Assembly (NCBI RefSeq): GCF_001421885.1
Contig: NZ_LMLH01000029.1
Span: 156,755 to 202,573, forward strand
DNA length: 45,819 nt
Direction: 5' to 3'
Origin: Pseudomonas sp. Leaf48
Lineage (GTDB): Bacteria; Pseudomonadota; Gammaproteobacteria; Pseudomonadales; Pseudomonadaceae
Part shown: piece after piece, positions 15,274 through 23,697 of the stretch
Position numbering within the stretch: the stretch's first letter is position 1
Layout of the letters: every line of letters begins with the position of its first letter
Translations under genes and position numbers: made by a program
Notes under the pieces: generated by a model
The model's input: the letters and a program-made list of their open reading frames with translations, nothing else
What the model was told of the DNA's origin: nothing
Databases searched by the model: none

Positions 15274-18200
15274 ATGAAAAAAATACTGCACATCTCAGAT
15301 ATTCACGCTAGTACCACTCCATTAAAAGGGCAGTCTCGACAGTTCCTAGAGAGATTGAAGGATGTTTTTTTGGATGATGTTGGATTTATTGAAAATTCAG
15401 ATGCGCTAATAGTTTCTGGAGATCTAACCTACGCGGGGAAAAAAGAAGAATTTGAGTTGTGCAGGAATGAACTTATTGAACCTATTCGAGATGCTCTAAA
15501 GTTAAGAAATGAAGATATATTTTTTGTTGCTGGAAATCACGATACAGGTCGGGGGGAATTCAGCTTCTCAAATAAGAAAGCAATAAAAAGTCTGCGTAAA
15601 GATTACAGCGCTGACGAAATAAAAGAGCTTCAAGAGGAACTGCTGTCCAATCAGGAGAACCCTTGCACTAATTGGTTGGATTTCATAAGTAAGTTCTACA
15701 AGTACTCGCAGAATATTGTAGAAATAAAAGAACTCTATCAATGCTATAAGCATGGAAATGTTGGTATCGCCTGTTTGAATACAGGTTGGTCTGCGATTGG
15801 TGAACAAGATCGAGAGAATCTTTTTATTGGTGAGCACCAGATGGATGCCGCGCTAAAGAAAATTCGTGAATTTAAAGAGAAAATAATAATTATGCATCAC
15901 CCTCTGGAATGGCTGCATCCAGAGGAGCGAAGGTTGCTTTCGGCAAAAATAACAAGTAATAAGATTTCCACTGTGTTTTATGGTCATATGCATGAATTTA
16001 ATATTTTGCGAGAGTCGTCTTTCTCAGAAGACTTCGTAATGAAAATGCAGGCTGGTAGATTTGATCTGTCAGGAAAAGAGAAAAGTGGATACTCAATAGT
16101 AAGTGCTACACATACTGATAATCTTAAGTCAGGTAGGGTCTTATTTCGAAAATACGACGAAAGTGAAAAAAAGTTTTCGCCATGGATAGATAGATGCCCG
16201 AAAGGGCAGATGGATTATGAGGCGACACCCGCGGGAGGCTTCAATAGAGAAGCATTTGCTGAGGACTGTGGAAAAGCTTTAGATCGCTTTGATTTCGACT
16301 TGATGTGCAATACGGGGGTTGCTGAGTCTGAACGAAAACGCCTTTCGGACATATTTATTTGCCCTGCTATTAAACTCGGTGGTTATGAGATCGAAGAGGG
16401 CGGCGAAGAAAAGTATGTAGGGTTTGAAGAGTTAGCTAGATCTCGAGATAACTTCCTCTTGATTGGTGGCGAGAATTCTGGAAAGAGTACTATTCTAAAA
16501 AGCTTGCTCATGGACAAGCTTAAGAGTCAAGCAAGAGCGCAACTAGATGAAATTGCTTTTTATTTTGATTGTAAGGGTAAACAACTCCCATCAAAGCATC
16601 GCATCAAAACGACTTTGACGGAAATTTACGAATCTTTACCGAGCTCTAAGCTCTATATTGATACGCTGGGAAACAAAGTCATAACTGAGAATGCACTTCT
16701 GATCTTCGACGGAGTAGATGGGCTTTCTCAAAACTGCGTTGATGAGTTGATTTCCTTCCTTGCCGAGCATCAATCACCAAGATTTATCATTTCTTGCAAG
16801 CACGCTACAGCACAAGAGCTCGCAACAAAGTTGCGCACGAAAGTTTGCAGGAGGTTTGTGGAAGTAAATATTGGTGGAATGAAGCGCAGTCATCTAAAAG
16901 GCTTGGTTGGGAAGTGGTTGTCCAGTTCTACTAAGCAAAATTCTGTCGCAAAAGAGATTCTGAAAACTGTAGATAATGCAGGGATGCCTAACAATATTTT
17001 TGTGTATTCTATGCTTCTTTCTATATATGAAAGAAAGCAAGGTCACTTCTCGACTTACTTGCATGAGGCGGACCTTGTTGAGAACTTCATCGAGGTAATA
17101 ATGCAAAAGCATTGTATTACAAGAGAGCGAGCTCCGCAGTACAAGGATTTGCTACGTCTTCTCGGTAGTATCGCTGATGTGATGGCCAAGAGGAAATTGT
17201 TTGCCCTAAAAGTATCTGAGGTAGACGCAATAATAGTTAAGTTTAATGGGGATATTGCACAAGACTTCCCCATTACAGCCTACTTGAATCCGATTCTGGC
17301 CAGTGGTGTGATAGAACTTTCTGAAGAGAAGTATCGATTTAGTCAGGCGTGCTTCTTTGATTACGTGTATGCGCGATACCTTAGTAATAAGAAAATATCG
17401 TACCCTGAGTTGCATGCGTCAATTAATTTTCTGCGTTTCAATAAGGTAATTGAATACATATCTGCTATTTCTAAAGAGGATACGGATCTTCTAGAATTTT
17501 GCCATCGGCTTACCAGTGATGCTTGGGCAATATGTGTTGAGTCAGAGAAAATTTCTAACCTGAAGACGGCAGGGGAAGAGCTTGAGGAAGCAGCTCAATC
17601 AGATATTCTCGACGAATTGAAAGAGGAGTCTATTGATAACGCTCTTAGTCATGAACCGCCTAAGGAACATGAGATTGATGAAAGAATGGATAGTGCAAGC
17701 CCTTTAAGAGAGTGCCCGCAAAACGGTGAATCCCGCGCAAACTGGGATGACCTGCACGGAGCGACACTGTTTCAGTCTTCACTTTCTCTCTATGCTCGTG
17801 TATTCCGAGCAGCGGAGCACGTAACTGATCGTTCGATAGCTGATCAGCATTTCTCCAGTGCACTCGATTTTTATCAGAAAACTATTGCGCTAAATACTCG
17901 GAAGTTTCAAGAGAAACTGCGCCCATTAGTCCTTAATAAACTAGTTGAGCATTCTAAGTATCAAGAGCTCCCGCAAGGGCATAGAAGAAAGGCTACGGAA
18001 AATATAGATGCCTTTCTTAATTTTCTCATTGCGACTTTTCCTAATTTTGCTGTGTCAATGATGGCTTCCGACCTAATAAACTCTAGGCAGACAGGTCGTC
18101 TCCGAGATAAGCGCTCAGGCTCATCCGACAACCTAGAGAGAATTATTATTACTTATGCACTCTGTGAGATTGACGGGGTTGATACTCTTAGTGAGATAAA

Positions 18201-18417
18201 GTCATTAGTCCCCGAAAAAAGCTATGAGTACTCTTCTGTTATTATGAAAATCATTGAGCTCTCTCATATGGACTTCACTCTTACCGATGAGGTAAGGGAA
18301 GATCTATTAAAGCATGCAAGGTCGCTCATGAAGAATAAAATCGCTAGGAAGCTAGTGAATGATCTTTCTGAGATATCGACAAAAATATCGGGTGAGCTCC
18401 TCGGAATAGATCCTTAA
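15274..18417 (+). CDS. metallophosphoesterase-STAND (NACHT-like) NTPase fusion, candidate anti-phage protein
   Basis: 1047 residues. Residues 1 to about 260 form a calcineurin-like metallophosphoesterase with all signature motifs: D9-x-H11, GD 49-50, GNHD 87-90, HH 208-209 and GHMH 237-240. Residues ~370-720 form a STAND/NACHT-type NTPase with Walker A GGENSGKST (398-406), Walker B LLIFDGVD (D479, D482), and the characteristic end 'FSQACFFDYVYARYL' (689-703). An acidic linker (about 758-812) leads to a helical C-terminal region (to 1047) that could be the sensor. This effector-NTPase-sensor layout is that of NLR-like bacterial immune proteins: the sensor detects a phage product, the NTPase oligomerises, and the esterase cleaves a nucleotide, nucleic acid or phosphoprotein. 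The function is inference. The gene is strikingly AT-rich compared with all neighbours and stands alone, which suggests transfer. No strong ribosome site is seen. Confidence 0.8.
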   Translation: MKKILHISDIHASTTPLKGQSRQFLERLKDVFLDDVGFIENSDALIVSGDLTYAGKKEEFELCRNELIEPIRDALKLRNEDIFFVAGNHDTGRGEFSFSNKKAIKSLRKDYSADEIKELQEELLSNQENPCTNWLDFISKFYKYSQNIVEIKELYQCYKHGNVGIACLNTGWSAIGEQDRENLFIGEHQMDAALKKIREFKEKIIIMHHPLEWLHPEERRLLSAKITSNKISTVFYGHMHEFNILRESSFSEDFVMKMQAGRFDLSGKEKSGYSIVSATHTDNLKSGRVLFRKYDESEKKFSPWIDRCPKGQMDYEATPAGGFNREAFAEDCGKALDRFDFDLMCNTGVAESERKRLSDIFICPAIKLGGYEIEEGGEEKYVGFEELARSRDNFLLIGGENSGKSTILKSLLMDKLKSQARAQLDEIAFYFDCKGKQLPSKHRIKTTLTEIYESLPSSKLYIDTLGNKVITENALLIFDGVDGLSQNCVDELISFLAEHQSPRFIISCKHATAQELATKLRTKVCRRFVEVNIGGMKRSHLKGLVGKWLSSSTKQNSVAKEILKTVDNAGMPNNIFVYSMLLSIYERKQGHFSTYLHEADLVENFIEVIMQKHCITRERAPQYKDLLRLLGSIADVMAKRKLFALKVSEVDAIIVKFNGDIAQDFPITAYLNPILASGVIELSEEKYRFSQACFFDYVYARYLSNKKISYPELHASINFLRFNKVIEYISAISKEDTDLLEFCHRLTSDAWAICVESEKISNLKTAGEELEEAAQSDILDELKEESIDNALSHEPPKEHEIDERMDSASPLRECPQNGESRANWDDLHGATLFQSSLSLYARVFRAAEHVTDRSIADQHFSSALDFYQKTIALNTRKFQEKLRPLVLNKLVEHSKYQELPQGHRRKATENIDAFLNFLIATFPNFAVSMMASDLINSRQTGRLRDKRSGSSDNLERIIITYALCEIDGVDTLSEIKSLVPEKSYEYSSVIMKIIELSHMDFTLTDEVREDLLKHARSLMKNKIARKLVNDLSEISTKISGELLGIDP

Positions 18418-18752
18418 ACCAGAATTCGACTTCACGGGGAGAAAAGGGGATGGATTTATTATTGGATGAGACGTGGTGACCAGCGCCGGTTTGTCCGTCG
18501 GGCACTCCGCTGTTTTTGGAAAAGGGGACAGATCTATTAGTGGATTAAGCTCGAAAATAAATCCGTCCCCATTTTTTCCCATTTTCTCATGTTTTCCTTG
18601 AGCTAGGATCACTATTGAATCTCGCCTGCTCCAGCCTGCTGTCAGGGGGGACTCAATGTATTTTTTGGACATTCGAAGATCCTAGACTAATGTCATGAGT
18701 GCAGTGCAATCCGTTGCTTTACTCATGAAATCACTTGCTCAAAGGAGCGACG
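18418..18752. repeat. ggggacagatttatt-type repeat cluster and 42-bp repeat
   Basis: This gap contains three copies of a repeat of the type aaaaggggacagatttatt: direct at 18442-18470 and 18520-18549, and inverted at 18554-18577. The last two form a near-perfect 15-bp inverted repeat. At 18605-18646 lies the first copy of a 42-bp sequence repeated at 19087-19128. Repeats of this sort often flank Y1-type (REP-associated) transposase genes, but no transposase is present here. Confidence 0.6.
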
Positions 18753-18980
18753 ATGGAACGCTATAGGAACCTGGGAGGAGACTCAAATGTGGCTGCATTT
18801 GAGATAGGGAATGGATCTATCACTGTCGAATTTATGGACCGGGCGCAGTACCTGTATACAGATCAGAGCGCGGGTCCTGGATCTATTGCAGAAATGCATC
18901 GATTGGCTAGAGCCGGTAGAGGGCTGAATAGCTACATTTCACGCGTAGTTAAGAAAGGCTACGCAAGGAAAATTCGCTAA
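18753..18980 (+). CDS. KTSC domain protein
   Basis: 75-residue KTSC-family protein: 'YRNLGGDSNVAAFEIG' at the N-terminus, 'ITVEFMDRAQYLYT' in the middle and 'GLNSYISRVVKKGYA' at the C-terminus. KTSC domains are short, often phage- or island-associated, and possibly RNA-linked; the function is unproven. The ATG at 18753 is preceded by AAAGGAG at 5 nt, an almost ideal site, and is preferred over 18735. Confidence 0.78.
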   Translation: MERYRNLGGDSNVAAFEIGNGSITVEFMDRAQYLYTDQSAGPGSIAEMHRLARAGRGLNSYISRVVKKGYARKIR

Positions 18981-19170
18981 GAACTGGTGTGCGCGACACG
19001 TTTTTCGAATCATGAAAACGTGTCCCGGAGTCGATAGCTAGGCAAAGCCGGATTGCTGCTTTAGTTCGGATGCTCAAATGTGAGCGAGGATCACAATTGA
19101 ATCGTGCCTGCTCGAGCCTGCTGTCAGGCTACTTCGAACAATGGCATGAGGTAGTATTGCTACCTACTCA

Positions 19171-19671
19171 ATGACCGTATTGGAACTCAAAGATTTGGAT
19201 ATCCCCTCACCATTTGCTGGCCTTCATCTTGATCGAGAGCTCGTTTGTGAGTTTTTCGCTGTTTTCTCACGGTTTGAGTTTTCGCTTAAGGAGACAGGGA
19301 ATTGCCGGGAAATTCGACGTTTAGTTGAGCCCGCGTGGTGGGGGTATGCTGAAAAGGCGGCTGAGTTGGTGATCGTGGAACCGGGCTCGCCCCTTGAAGA
19401 AGCGATCAGTTATCTTTGTGACGATCCACCTTTGTTTCAGGTAAGCGCTCATCGGTGGGAGCACCGGGCTTTGCATGGTATTTGCAGGTTTGAGCAAGCT
19501 ATAGATGCAGCAAAGCAAGTAAGGAACAATCTATTTCACGGTGGCAAACACACGCCACACTCACCACCAGGGCGGGATAATCGATTGGTGAAGTCATCCT
19601 TAACCATCCTGTATGCGTGCCTCGAGGCTGATGCGGAAATACGGGACGTGTACATACAAAATCAATTCTGA
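19171..19671 (+). CDS. hypothetical protein with HEPN-like RNxxxH motif
   Basis: 166 residues, not matched to a named family. The C-terminal half is helical and contains 'AAKQVRNNLFHGGKH'. R118-N119-x3-H123 is the RNxxxH form of the HEPN ribonuclease motif, and the surrounding sequence (RNNLFHGGK) is typical of HEPN proteins in toxin and defence systems. Lying near a STAND NTPase, it could be an RNase effector or toxin. The start at 19171 is the first ATG; no strong ribosome site is seen. A copy of the 42-bp repeat lies 43 bp upstream of the start. Confidence 0.6.
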   Translation: MTVLELKDLDIPSPFAGLHLDRELVCEFFAVFSRFEFSLKETGNCREIRRLVEPAWWGYAEKAAELVIVEPGSPLEEAISYLCDDPPLFQVSAHRWEHRALHGICRFEQAIDAAKQVRNNLFHGGKHTPHSPPGRDNRLVKSSLTILYACLEADAEIRDVYIQNQF

Positions 19672-19927
19672 GCAGTTTAGAAGCTATAATTTTGCCGATC
19701 AGTGAGATCAAACCTTCACACGTAGCGATATTACACTGTGTGATCGAGGTATCGCAGAGGTTTACCTAGAAGTGAAAGATGTGCTCATAACTGAGTACAT
19801 CCCGTTATTCGGCGATTTTACGGAAACTGTACGGAAACTGGGGCAGATTTATTATTCAGAAATGAAAACAAATCTTCCCCCATTCTTTTATTCATTCTTA
19901 TTCAAGTAAACGGTGGCTAGAGGATAC
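19672..19927. repeat. intergenic region with degenerate ggggcagatttatt inverted repeat
   Basis: Around 19839-19885 the sequence ctggggcagatttattattc is followed by an inverted aaaacaaatcttcccccat, a further degenerate pair of the repeat family seen at 18442-18577. There is also a short tandem, tacggaaactgtacggaaact, at about 19820-19840. No gene is supported. Confidence 0.5.
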
Positions 19928-20614
19928 ATGCGTAAACGTTTGGGTTTGATCGGTGGAGTCGTTACGGCCGTTTACTTGTTCGGGCTGGCTGCGGTGGTGT
20001 CGGGCCGCGTCTACACACTAATGATCATGCCTTTGAATGAGGTAGGTGATTTTCTTGCAGGTGCTTTTGGCCCGGTCGCGTTTCTCTGGCTTATTCTAGG
20101 CTTCCTGCAGCAAGGCAATGAACTGCGACAGGGCACCGAGGCGCTTAAGTTGCAGGCCGAAGAGCTCAGAAACTCTGTGGAACAGCAGTCGATTATGGCG
20201 GCGGCTGCCACCCAGCAGATCAATGCACAGCAGCAGGCGCTGCAACTGCAGTTGGAGGAAACAGAACGCACTTTTCGGGCGAATTTCGTTTTTGGCGGCG
20301 GGCCCTCGGTCAGCTCCAATCGCGGCGTAGGGTTCTATGCGGAAACAAGTATTGAGATCGGAGTCGCAAGGTCCGTTGCGCACGCAGTTGAGATAGCCAT
20401 TGACCCACCTATTGGAGGAGTCAGTGAAGGAAAATTCGCAATTATTGACCTCAAACGCTCAATATCAATACCGGTAAAATTCATCACGTTGCCGGAAACG
20501 TCAGGGAATGTCTCAATTTCTTATGACGGTGCAGACGGAAAGCGTAGGAAAGAAAATTTCATATATACGACGTTGAATGGGCACCCTTGGGTCGCGATCA
20601 AGAGAGCAGATTAG
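19928..20614 (+). CDS. hypothetical membrane protein with coiled coil
   Basis: 228 residues. There are two N-terminal membrane segments (about residues 6-26 and 39-60), then a glutamine/glutamate-rich coiled coil ('QQGNELRQGTEALKLQAEEL' to 'QQQALQLQLEETERTF', about residues 61-115) and a beta-rich soluble domain. Similar two-helix plus coiled-coil proteins are frequent as uncharacterised accessory proteins. No catalytic motif seen. The ATG at 19928 is preceded by AGAGGA at 4 nt, so it is preferred over the GTG at 19913. Confidence 0.65.
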   Translation: MRKRLGLIGGVVTAVYLFGLAAVVSGRVYTLMIMPLNEVGDFLAGAFGPVAFLWLILGFLQQGNELRQGTEALKLQAEELRNSVEQQSIMAAAATQQINAQQQALQLQLEETERTFRANFVFGGGPSVSSNRGVGFYAETSIEIGVARSVAHAVEIAIDPPIGGVSEGKFAIIDLKRSISIPVKFITLPETSGNVSISYDGADGKRRKENFIYTTLNGHPWVAIKRAD

Positions 20615-20695
20615 CTGCGCGGCTTGAAGCAATATCTGATCCCCAAAGAACGGGATGCTGCCGTAATGCTTACGCTATCGTCTCGATATCAGGGA

Positions 20696-20766
20696 AAAGG
20701 GGACAGAATTATTATTGGACGGGCCCTGACGGCCGGCGCCTATCGGACGTTCCGGATTTTTAGGCA
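20696..20766. repeat. repeat copy matching 18441-18520
   Basis: aaaaggggacagaattattattggac followed by a tccg...ttttt segment aligns along its length with 18441-18520, including the ttattattgga and gcgcc blocks. The two direct copies bracket the KTSC, HEPN-like and membrane-protein genes. Confidence 0.5.
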
Positions 20767-20777
20767 GTCCCTACAGT

Positions 20778-21107
20778 TCATTGAATGTCTTTCAGATAAT
20801 CCTTGAGCACAACGAGCGGAGCATCAAGTAGCTCCATGGCCTGAACACTGGAAAACTCACCCGCCAACCTCCCCAACTCCCGCCCCAACGGCTTATCCAC
20901 ACCCCCAACAGCCTCCAACGCCAACCCCACACATTCACCCACCTTCACCTGAATCCCCTCAACATCCCCCCGCCGCACCAGCAGCTCAAACACATCCCGC
21001 TGGTAATCACTCATGACCAGGTCATCCCGCAAAATCGGGCTTGAACCTTCCGACTCATAAGCCAGCTTAAGGGAGAAGAGGGCGACGGTTTCCAGGTGCA
21101 ATTCCAT
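20778..21107 (-). CDS. conserved hypothetical protein
   Basis: 109 residues, helical and acidic, with no recognised domain: 'METVALFSLKLAYESE'-like N-terminus (MELHLETVALFSLKLAYE) and 'SDYQRDVFELLVRRGDVEGI' in the middle. The ATG at 21107 is preceded by AAGGA at about 9 nt. The upstream in-frame extension to 21194 overlaps a REP sequence and is unlikely to be translated. Function unknown. Confidence 0.6.
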   Translation of the reverse strand: MELHLETVALFSLKLAYESEGSSPILRDDLVMSDYQRDVFELLVRRGDVEGIQVKVGECVGLALEAVGGVDKPLGRELGRLAGEFSSVQAMELLDAPLVVLKDYLKDIQ

Positions 21108-21170
21108 GGGGGGGAATCCTTGTGAAATGTTCCGGCGGTGCGGGTGGTGTGGAAGGGCAAGGGGCAAAAG

Positions 21171-21196
21171 CATCGCCAGCAGGCTGGCTCCCACAG
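21171..21196. repeat. single REP half-element
   Basis: catcgccagcaggctggctcccacag is the reverse orientation of the ctgtgggagc...gcgat family seen at 14233 and 14348. It lies between the hypothetical gene and the tRNA-Leu terminator. Confidence 0.55.
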
Positions 21197-21230
21197 GGTG
21201 TGTGGGGTGTCAGGGGCTTTATCGCAGGCG

Positions 21231-21260
21231 AAAAAAAAGGCCTTGCTAAGCAAGACCTTT
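21231..21260 (-). terminator. intrinsic terminator of tRNA-Leu
   Basis: On the minus strand a 9-bp stem AGGTCTTGC/GCAAGGCCT (one G-U pair, TTA loop) is followed directly by a run of eight T, just after the tRNA CCA end. Confidence 0.85.
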
Positions 21261-21268
21261 CTTAATTT

Positions 21269-21353
21269 TGGTGCCCCGAGGGAGACTCGAACTCCCACTC
21301 CTTTCGAAAACGGATTTTGAATCCGCCGCGTCTACCAATTCCGCCATCAGGGC
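21269..21353 (-). tRNA. tRNA-Leu (anticodon CAA)
   Basis: 85-nt gene on the minus strand with encoded CCA. The acceptor stem pairs GCCC.. with ..GGGGC, the anticodon arm is GCGGA-TTCAAAA-TCCGT giving CAA, the type II variable arm is present, and the T-arm has GTTCGAGTC. The 3' end faces the accessory block to the left, the side on which islands integrate at tRNA genes. Confidence 0.95.
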
Positions 21354-21459
21354 AATGGCCGCGGAGTATAGAGATGAGATAACCGTCGGTCAATCAGGTA
21401 CATGGAGAATTTTTGATATTTCCGCTAGACTTCCCGGCCCTGCTAGACGACACCCCATC

Positions 21460-22524
21460 ATGCGCGTTGCTGACTTTACTTTCGAGCTCCCTGATTCGCT
21501 GATCGCTCGCCACCCTTTGGCTGAGCGTCGCAACAGTCGCCTGTTGACCCTTGATGGGGTCAGCGGCGCCCTGGCACACCGTCAATTCACTGATTTGCTG
21601 GAGCATTTGCGCCCCGGCGACTTGATGGTGTTCAACAATACCCGGGTGATTCCGGCGCGGCTGTTTGGCCAGAAGGCTTCCGGCGGCAAGCTGGAAATCC
21701 TGGTGGAGCGGGTGCTCGACAGTCATCGCGTGCTGGCCCATGTGCGTTCCAGCAAGTCGCCCAAGCCTGGGTCGAAGATCCTCATCGACGGCGGTGGCGA
21801 GGCCGAGATGCTGGCGCGGCACGATGCGTTGTTTGAGCTGGGGTTCGCCGAAGAAGTGTTGCCGCTGCTCGACCGCGTCGGGCACATGCCGCTGCCTCCT
21901 TATATAGACCGCCCGGATGAAGGCGCCGACCGCGAGCGTTACCAGACCGTTTACGCCCAGCGTCTGGGCGCGGTGGCGGCGCCGACGGCGGGGCTGCATT
22001 TCGATCAGGTGCTGATGGAGGCGATTGCCGCCAAGGGCGTCGAGACCGCGTTCGTGACCCTGCACGTCGGCGCCGGCACGTTCCAGCCGGTGCGCGTGGA
22101 GAAGCTCGAAGACCACCACATGCACAGCGAATGGCTGGAAGTCGGCCAGGATGTGGTGGATGCCGTGGCTGCGTGCCGCGCTCGCGGTGGTCGTGTGGTG
22201 GCCGTGGGCACCACCAGTGTGCGCTCCCTGGAAAGTGCTGCGCGCGATGGCGTGCTCAAGCCGTTCAGTGGCGACACCGACATTTTCATTTTCCCGGGCC
22301 GGCCGTTTCATGTGGTCGATGCCCTGGTTACCAACTTTCATTTGCCTGAATCCACGCTGTTGATGCTGGTTTCGGCGTTCGCCGGTTATCCCGAGACCAT
22401 GGCTGCCTACAAGGCCGCGGTCGACAACGGTTACCGCTTTTTCAGTTACGGTGATGCGATGTTCATCACACGTAATCCTGCGCCGACTGCCCCTAAAGAA
22501 TCGGGCCCAGAGGAAACTGTATGA
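21460..22524 (+). CDS. queA: S-adenosylmethionine:tRNA ribosyltransferase-isomerase
   Basis: 354 residues. QueA transfers and isomerises the ribosyl moiety of SAM onto preQ1 in tRNA, giving epoxyqueuosine. It starts MRVADFTFELPDSLIARHP and contains the family motifs 'MVFNNTRVIPARLFG', 'APTAGLHFD', 'TLHVGAGTFQPV' and 'TNFHLPESTLLMLVSAF'. The start at 21460 is chosen by family alignment; upstream in-frame sequence runs back into the tRNA gene. The stop overlaps the tgt start (ATGA), and both act in queuosine synthesis. Confidence 0.97.
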   Translation: MRVADFTFELPDSLIARHPLAERRNSRLLTLDGVSGALAHRQFTDLLEHLRPGDLMVFNNTRVIPARLFGQKASGGKLEILVERVLDSHRVLAHVRSSKSPKPGSKILIDGGGEAEMLARHDALFELGFAEEVLPLLDRVGHMPLPPYIDRPDEGADRERYQTVYAQRLGAVAAPTAGLHFDQVLMEAIAAKGVETAFVTLHVGAGTFQPVRVEKLEDHHMHSEWLEVGQDVVDAVAACRARGGRVVAVGTTSVRSLESAARDGVLKPFSGDTDIFIFPGRPFHVVDALVTNFHLPESTLLMLVSAFAGYPETMAAYKAAVDNGYRFFSYGDAMFITRNPAPTAPKESGPEETV

Positions 22525-23654
22525 GTCGCACCTGTCGTATGTCTTTCGAGCTGCTGGCCACTGATGGCAAGGCTCGTCGCGGTCGTTTGACCTTCCCGCG
22601 CGGTACCGTCGAGACCCCGGCTTTCATGCCGGTGGGCACGTACGGCACGGTCAAGGGCATGCTGCCACGGGATATCGAGGCGACTGGCGCTGAAATCATT
22701 CTGGGCAACACCTTCCACCTGTGGCTGCGTCCGGGCACGGAAGTGATCAAGAAGCACGGCGACCTGCACGATTTCATGCAGTGGAAAGGCCCGATCCTGA
22801 CCGACTCCGGCGGTTTCCAGGTGTTCAGCCTGGGCGCCATGCGCAAGATCAAGGAGGAGGGCGTTACCTTCGCTTCCCCGGTCGACGGCGCCAAGGTGTT
22901 CATGGGCCCGGAAGAGTCGATGCAGGTCCAGCGTGACCTGGGCTCGGACATCGTGATGATTTTCGACGAATGCACGCCGTACCCGGCGGATGAAGACGTC
23001 GCCCGCATTTCCATGGAGTTGTCCCTGCGTTGGGCCAAGCGTTCGAAAGAAGCCCATGGCGAGAACACGGCGGCGCTGTTCGGTATCGTTCAGGGCGGCA
23101 TGCACCAGGACCTGCGCATGCGCTCCCTGGAAGGCCTGGACCAGATCGGCTTCGACGGCCTGGCCATCGGCGGCCTGTCGGTGGGCGAGCCCAAGCACGA
23201 GATGATCAAGGTGCTGGATTACCTGCCGGGCATGATGCCGGCTGACAAACCTCGTTACCTTATGGGCGTTGGCAAACCGGAAGATCTCGTGGAGGGTGTG
23301 CGCCGCGGTGTGGACATGTTCGATTGCGTGATGCCAACCCGTAATGCCCGCAACGGGCATCTGTTCATCGATACCGGCGTGCTGAAGATCCGTAACGCGT
23401 TCCATCGCCATGATGATTCGCCGCTCGATCCGACCTGCGATTGCTATACCTGCCAGAACTTCTCCCGCGCTTATCTGCATCACCTGGACAAGTGCGGCGA
23501 AATGCTGGGGAGCATGCTCAATACCATCCATAACTTGCGTCATTATCAAGTGCTTATGGCTGGTTTGCGCGAGGCTATTCAACAGGGTACATTGGCCGCC
23601 TTTGTCGATGCCTTCTACGCCAAACGCGGGCTTCCCGTGCCGCCTTTGGACTGA
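22521..23654 (+). CDS. tgt: queuine/preQ1 tRNA-ribosyltransferase (TGT)
   Basis: 377 residues. TGT exchanges guanine 34 for preQ1 in GUN-anticodon tRNAs. Visible are the active-site region 'LTDSGGFQVFSLG', the nucleophile in 'DMFDCVMPTRNARNG', and the zinc site CDCYTC with a later cysteine and histidine ('HHLDKCGEML'). GAGGAAA precedes the ATG at 22521. A second ATG at 22539 (MSFELLATDG) matches the usual start in relatives and cannot be excluded. Confidence 0.97.
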   Translation: MSRTCRMSFELLATDGKARRGRLTFPRGTVETPAFMPVGTYGTVKGMLPRDIEATGAEIILGNTFHLWLRPGTEVIKKHGDLHDFMQWKGPILTDSGGFQVFSLGAMRKIKEEGVTFASPVDGAKVFMGPEESMQVQRDLGSDIVMIFDECTPYPADEDVARISMELSLRWAKRSKEAHGENTAALFGIVQGGMHQDLRMRSLEGLDQIGFDGLAIGGLSVGEPKHEMIKVLDYLPGMMPADKPRYLMGVGKPEDLVEGVRRGVDMFDCVMPTRNARNGHLFIDTGVLKIRNAFHRHDDSPLDPTCDCYTCQNFSRAYLHHLDKCGEMLGSMLNTIHNLRHYQVLMAGLREAIQQGTLAAFVDAFYAKRGLPVPPLD

Positions 23655-23697
23655 GTTTCCTGACCCCAAGATTCAACATTTGCAACTGGAGTGCTAA

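Noticed and set aside
14940..21270. attL/attR pair bounding an island at tRNA-Leu
   Set aside because: The only partial match to the tRNA 3' end (gcccgaggg near 14964) is too short, and no integrase gene is present.
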